Part shown: positions 61,814 through 64,000 of the stretch, piece after piece | Layout: each line of letters starts with the position of its first letter | Position numbering within the stretch: position 1 is the first letter of the stretch | Origin: an uncultured Eggerthellaceae bacterium | Lineage (GTDB): Bacteria > Actinomycetota > Coriobacteriia > Coriobacteriales > Eggerthellaceae | Direction of reading: 5' to 3' | DNA: 64,000 bases | Assembly (NCBI GenBank): GCA_934617065.1 | Contig: CAKTTY010000002.1 | Location: 206,725-270,724 of the forward strand | The notes under the pieces: model-generated | What the model saw: the letters and a program-made list of their open reading frames with translations, nothing else | Told to the model about the DNA's origin: nothing | The model's database searches: none | Made by a program: the position numbers and the translations under genes

Positions 61814-62716
61814 CTACTCCTCGACAGGGGTTAGTTTTCCTGTAGTTGAATCGATGATAAACCCGCGTACTGTGATTGTTTCAGGGACAAGGGGATGGTG
61901 AGCAATAGTTCGGACAGTGGCGCGAACGCTTTCTTCTCCATCGTCGAATCCTTGAAGCCATGTTTCGAAATCGATTCCGCAGTAATGCATCATGTCAATG
62001 TGATCTTGAGAGATTCCCGCATTCAACATATGGCTGATCATATCATCAGAATTCATGTGCTGAGCACCACAGTTGCTGTGGCCAACTACCATGATCGTTT
62101 TCACGTCGAGCTCAAAAACAGCTACCAGCAAGCTTCTGATAACGCTGCCAAAAGGATGGGATATCACTCCGCCAGCGTTTTTGATTATCTTGGCATCGCC
62201 ATTCTTGAGTCCCAATGCCGCCGGTAGAAGCTCGGTAAGGCGCGTATCCATGCAGCTTACTATTGCCAGTTTTTTATCAGGGTATTTATCGGTTGAGTAT
62301 TTGAGATAGCCCTTTTCTTCGACGAATGTCTTATTGTGGGCAAGAATTTCATCTATGGTGCTCATGGCTTTCCTTGAGGTTTTTCTTTTGCGGTATACGT
62401 GTTGAATGGCCATAAGCGGGTGGCGGAATATCATCCGAGGTCCACTATAGGCCATGATTTCCTTGATCCTTTGCCTCATGGCAGGTCGATAGCATTGGGT
62501 AGGGCATGTGTCGCAGGTTCCACGGTGTTTGTGAGGGCAACGTCGTGTTCGCTCGAGGGAATAGTCGATAACCTTTGCGCATTCGGCGCAGAGTTTTTCT
62601 CCTTGAGCGCAAATGTGGTGATGGCCACGGCAAAATACAGCTGCCATGGCCATCACAGTTTTCTCGTCTTGTTCCAGTCTCTTCTTTTCGGAGGGACTAA
62701 GAATGGGGTCGGACAT
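61814..62716 (-). CDS. Fusion: YgbA-like (NO-stimulated promoter family) domain + beta-carbonic anhydrase
   Basis: A 300-aa protein. Residues 1-117 resemble YgbA, the so-called nitrous-oxide-stimulated-promoter family linked to nitrosative stress: I-C-A-Q-G-E-K-L-C-A-E-C, C-P-H-K-H-R-G-T-C-D-T-C-P and M-R-Q-R-I-K-E-I-M-A-Y-S-G-P-R-M. Residues 118-300 are a beta-carbonic anhydrase with zinc ligands Cys155, His213 and Cys216 and the Asp157-Arg159 dyad. An internal ATG at 62365 with AAGGAA just upstream could also yield the anhydrase alone. It lies 10 nt after a FabK-like gene. Confidence 0.85.
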   Translation of the reverse strand: MSDPILSPSEKKRLEQDEKTVMAMAAVFCRGHHHICAQGEKLCAECAKVIDYSLERTRRCPHKHRGTCDTCPTQCYRPAMRQRIKEIMAYSGPRMIFRHPLMAIQHVYRKRKTSRKAMSTIDEILAHNKTFVEEKGYLKYSTDKYPDKKLAIVSCMDTRLTELLPAALGLKNGDAKIIKNAGGVISHPFGSVIRSLLVAVFELDVKTIMVVGHSNCGAQHMNSDDMISHMLNAGISQDHIDMMHYCGIDFETWLQGFDDGEESVRATVRTIAHHPLVPETITVRGFIIDSTTGKLTPVEE

Positions 62717-62726
62717 ACAACCTCAG

Positions 62727-63665
62727 CTATCCATAGATGCGTTTAAGCTCAGCGTAGGCGGCATCTGCTTCTTCCATTACGTCTGAAATAATCTTCGCAA
62801 CGGGCTTAACTTCGGTAATTACCGGGGAGATCATGCCAGCAGAAAAGGCGCCGTTTTGGTAGTCGCCGTTATGGGCGCGTGCGATAGATCCCGTGCAGTA
62901 GTCATTCAGCTCTTCTTCCGATGCGCCAGCATAATACTTTTCCCAGAAGCCATCGGTAAAGGGGTTCTTGATGCAGCGAACCTGCTTTTTGCCGGGGATG
63001 CCGGAAAGTACAGTGGCGTTGTCTTTGGAGTCAACAATGAGTTGCTTATATATGTCGGACACCGTGCACTCATCGGAAGCTAGGAAGATGGTGCCCATTT
63101 GAATGCCAACGCACCCTAAAGCCAAGGCGGCAAGGAGGCCCCTGCCGTTAGCAAAGCCGCCCGCTGCAATAACGGGGATATCTACGGCCTCAACTACTTG
63201 GGCAACCAAAGGAAGGGTGGTCATTGATCCGATGTGGCCACCGCCTTCAATCCCCTCGCAAATTACCGCTGCTGCTCCAAGCTTTTCCATTTTCTTGGCC
63301 GCGCGAGCGTGGGGTACAAGAACAATTGCCTTGATGCCCGCTTCTGCAAGCTTGGGAACGATTTCCGCAGGGTTTCCAGCAGAAACTGTGCAAATCTGCA
63401 CGCCTTCTTCTATGCAGACATCGGCGATCTCATCGATACGGTTGTTTTCCATGATCAAATTGACCGCAAAAGGCTTATCGGTCAGAGAGCGTGCGGTTTG
63501 AATCTCTTCGCGCATATATTCAGGAGTGTCGAATCCACACTGAATAACGCCAAGTCCGCCGGCATTGGATACGGCGGCAGCAAATTTTCCGTCGGTGATA
63601 TGGGCCATGGCACCCTGGATAATGGGGTATTCGATGTCGAGCAAGTCGCAAAGTTCGGTCTTCAT
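62727..63665 (-). CDS. FMN-dependent enoyl-ACP reductase II (FabK) / nitronate monooxygenase-like
   Basis: A 312-aa FMN TIM-barrel protein. ATG at 63665 follows GGAGGG, whereas a longer frame to 63758 would pass through that site. Motifs: Y-P-I-I-Q-G-A-M-A near 14-22, A-V-S-N-A-G-G-L-G near 34, E-G-I-E-G-G-G-H-I-G, A-A-G-G-F-A-N-G-R, and G-I-Q-M-G-T. These favour FabK over nitronate monooxygenase, but no fatty-acid genes are adjacent. It leads the operon with the YgbA-CA fusion. Confidence 0.82.
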   Translation of the reverse strand: MKTELCDLLDIEYPIIQGAMAHITDGKFAAAVSNAGGLGVIQCGFDTPEYMREEIQTARSLTDKPFAVNLIMENNRIDEIADVCIEEGVQICTVSAGNPAEIVPKLAEAGIKAIVLVPHARAAKKMEKLGAAAVICEGIEGGGHIGSMTTLPLVAQVVEAVDIPVIAAGGFANGRGLLAALALGCVGIQMGTIFLASDECTVSDIYKQLIVDSKDNATVLSGIPGKKQVRCIKNPFTDGFWEKYYAGASEEELNDYCTGSIARAHNGDYQNGAFSAGMISPVITEVKPVAKIISDVMEEADAAYAELKRIYG

Positions 63666-63907
63666 TAATAATTCCCTCCTAATTAAATAATCCCGAAACA
63701 CAAGTTCGTTTGAACCGCATAAGCGAAGCATAGCATTAATAAGGTTGAGCATTTGCACACACGAAGAGAGACAGTTGCCAAGAGATATTGTTAAGGTAAT
63801 TGCAAATGCGATCGCTCCTCATTTCCTCCACAATTTAATATCCTGTACTGACCTGGTGCTATAGCCAAATTCTTCGAAATAATGCATAGGATCTTGAAAT
63901 TTCCCCC

Positions 63908-63935
63908 TTGCAATCCCCCCGAAGCGGGGTATTAT
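63908..63935 (+). promoter_or_regulatory. Promoter of the right-edge RNA
   Basis: TTGCAA at 63908-63913 and TATTAT at 63930-63935 are 16 bp apart. A small ccccg-aag-cgggg inverted repeat lies in the spacer. The -10 hexamer equals that of the tRNA-tuf promoter, as expected for a stable RNA. Apart from this promoter and the RNA, I see nothing in the stretch after fabK (63666-63907) except its presumed leftward promoter. Confidence 0.6.
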
Positions 63936-63941
63936 AGCTAA

Positions 63942-64000
63942 GCCTTCTGACGAGGGGGCGCCCGCAAAGGGCGGCACCGAGTCGGCGAGCGGCCCGCAAG
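63942..64000 (+). ncRNA. 5' end of a structured RNA, possibly RNase P RNA; cut by window edge
   Basis: From the predicted start the sequence is very GC-rich, non-coding, and folds: cgccc-gcaaa-gggcg (63959-63973) and the beginning of a gcggccc-gcaag helix at the edge. The order of a stem, then gagtcggcg, then a GC helix recalls the P1/P2/P3 start of class A RNase P RNA, but the diagnostic gaggaaagtcc lies beyond the window. Identity is a guess; the presence of a structured RNA is better supported. Confidence 0.45.

Noticed and set aside
63970..63985. The 13-mer ggcaccgagtcgg is identical to part of the Streptococcus pyogenes tracrRNA tail.
   Set aside because: There are no cas genes, repeat array or anti-repeat in the window, and the surrounding sequence does not match a tracrRNA; the match is short and GC-rich, so chance or a different structured RNA is more likely.
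1..64000. Search for CRISPR arrays, IS elements, prophage genes and rRNA operons.
   Set aside because: No regularly spaced repeats, transposase, integrase, phage structural genes or rRNA sequence were recognised.

Overview
The window looks like chromosome of a moderately GC-rich, anaerobic Gram-positive bacterium of the Actinomycetota class Coriobacteriia, probably near Eggerthellaceae. This placement is an inference from gene content and style: ribosomal-protein genes with strong AAGGAGG-type ribosome sites, a short zinc-binding S14, a four-subunit 2-oxoacid:ferredoxin oxidoreductase, CaiB-type CoA-transferases and an acyl-CoA dehydrogenase. A 16S gene or a database search would be needed to name it.

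Layout. 1-3.7 kb: the end of fusA, then rpsJ-rplC-rplD-rplW and a strong terminator. 3.8-10.7 kb: an insertion that splits the S10 cluster, holding a NudC-type Nudix hydrolase, an SstT-type Na+/amino-acid symporter, a CaiA-like acyl-CoA dehydrogenase, GlmM, and a single-chain fusion of a deaminated-base DNA glycosylase with a Vsr endonuclease. 10.8-20.7 kb: the ribosomal cluster resumes from its own promoter (rplB to rpmD, terminator, then rplO-secY, then adk). 20.8-26.5 kb: a large membrane protein and porGDAB. 26.5-30.8 kb: an FMN riboswitch with terminator and ribD-ribE-ribBA-ribH. 30.9-36 kb: an old-yellow-enzyme/HAD fusion coupled to a zinc-ribbon membrane protein, an aminotransferase and an HD-domain hydrolase. 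36.0-41.9 kb: an accessory island with two CoA-transferases, an MFS transporter, a small two-helix membrane protein and a LysR regulator, bracketed by 133-bp imperfect direct repeats made from the 3' end of the HD gene. 42-43.7 kb: a PutP-like symporter. 43.8-48.3 kb: tRNA-Tyr/Thr/Met, tuf, rpmG, tRNA-Trp, secE, nusG, rplK, rplA. 48.4-58.2 kb: a HEAT-like protein, icd, acnA, a large unknown envelope protein and an opposing lutABC operon. 58.3-59.6 kb: an L10-leader and rplJ-rplL. 59.7-63.7 kb: a DUF4013-like membrane protein, then a leftward operon of FabK-like oxidoreductase, a YgbA/beta-carbonic-anhydrase fusion and a DUF2520 protein. The right edge carries a promoter and the first ~60 nt of a structured RNA, possibly rnpB.

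How the genes work together. Most of the window is translation machinery, broken into more units than in classical orders, each with its own promoter and terminator. Interspersed blocks supply central metabolism (icd/acnA, POR, lactate oxidation, riboflavin) and flavoenzymes that would use the flavin made here. The most unusual items are the repeat-flanked CoA-transferase island, the glycosylase-Vsr fusion, the YgbA-carbonic anhydrase fusion, the OYE-HAD fusion and the unidentified RNA at the right edge. No CRISPR array, insertion sequence, transposase or integrase was seen.
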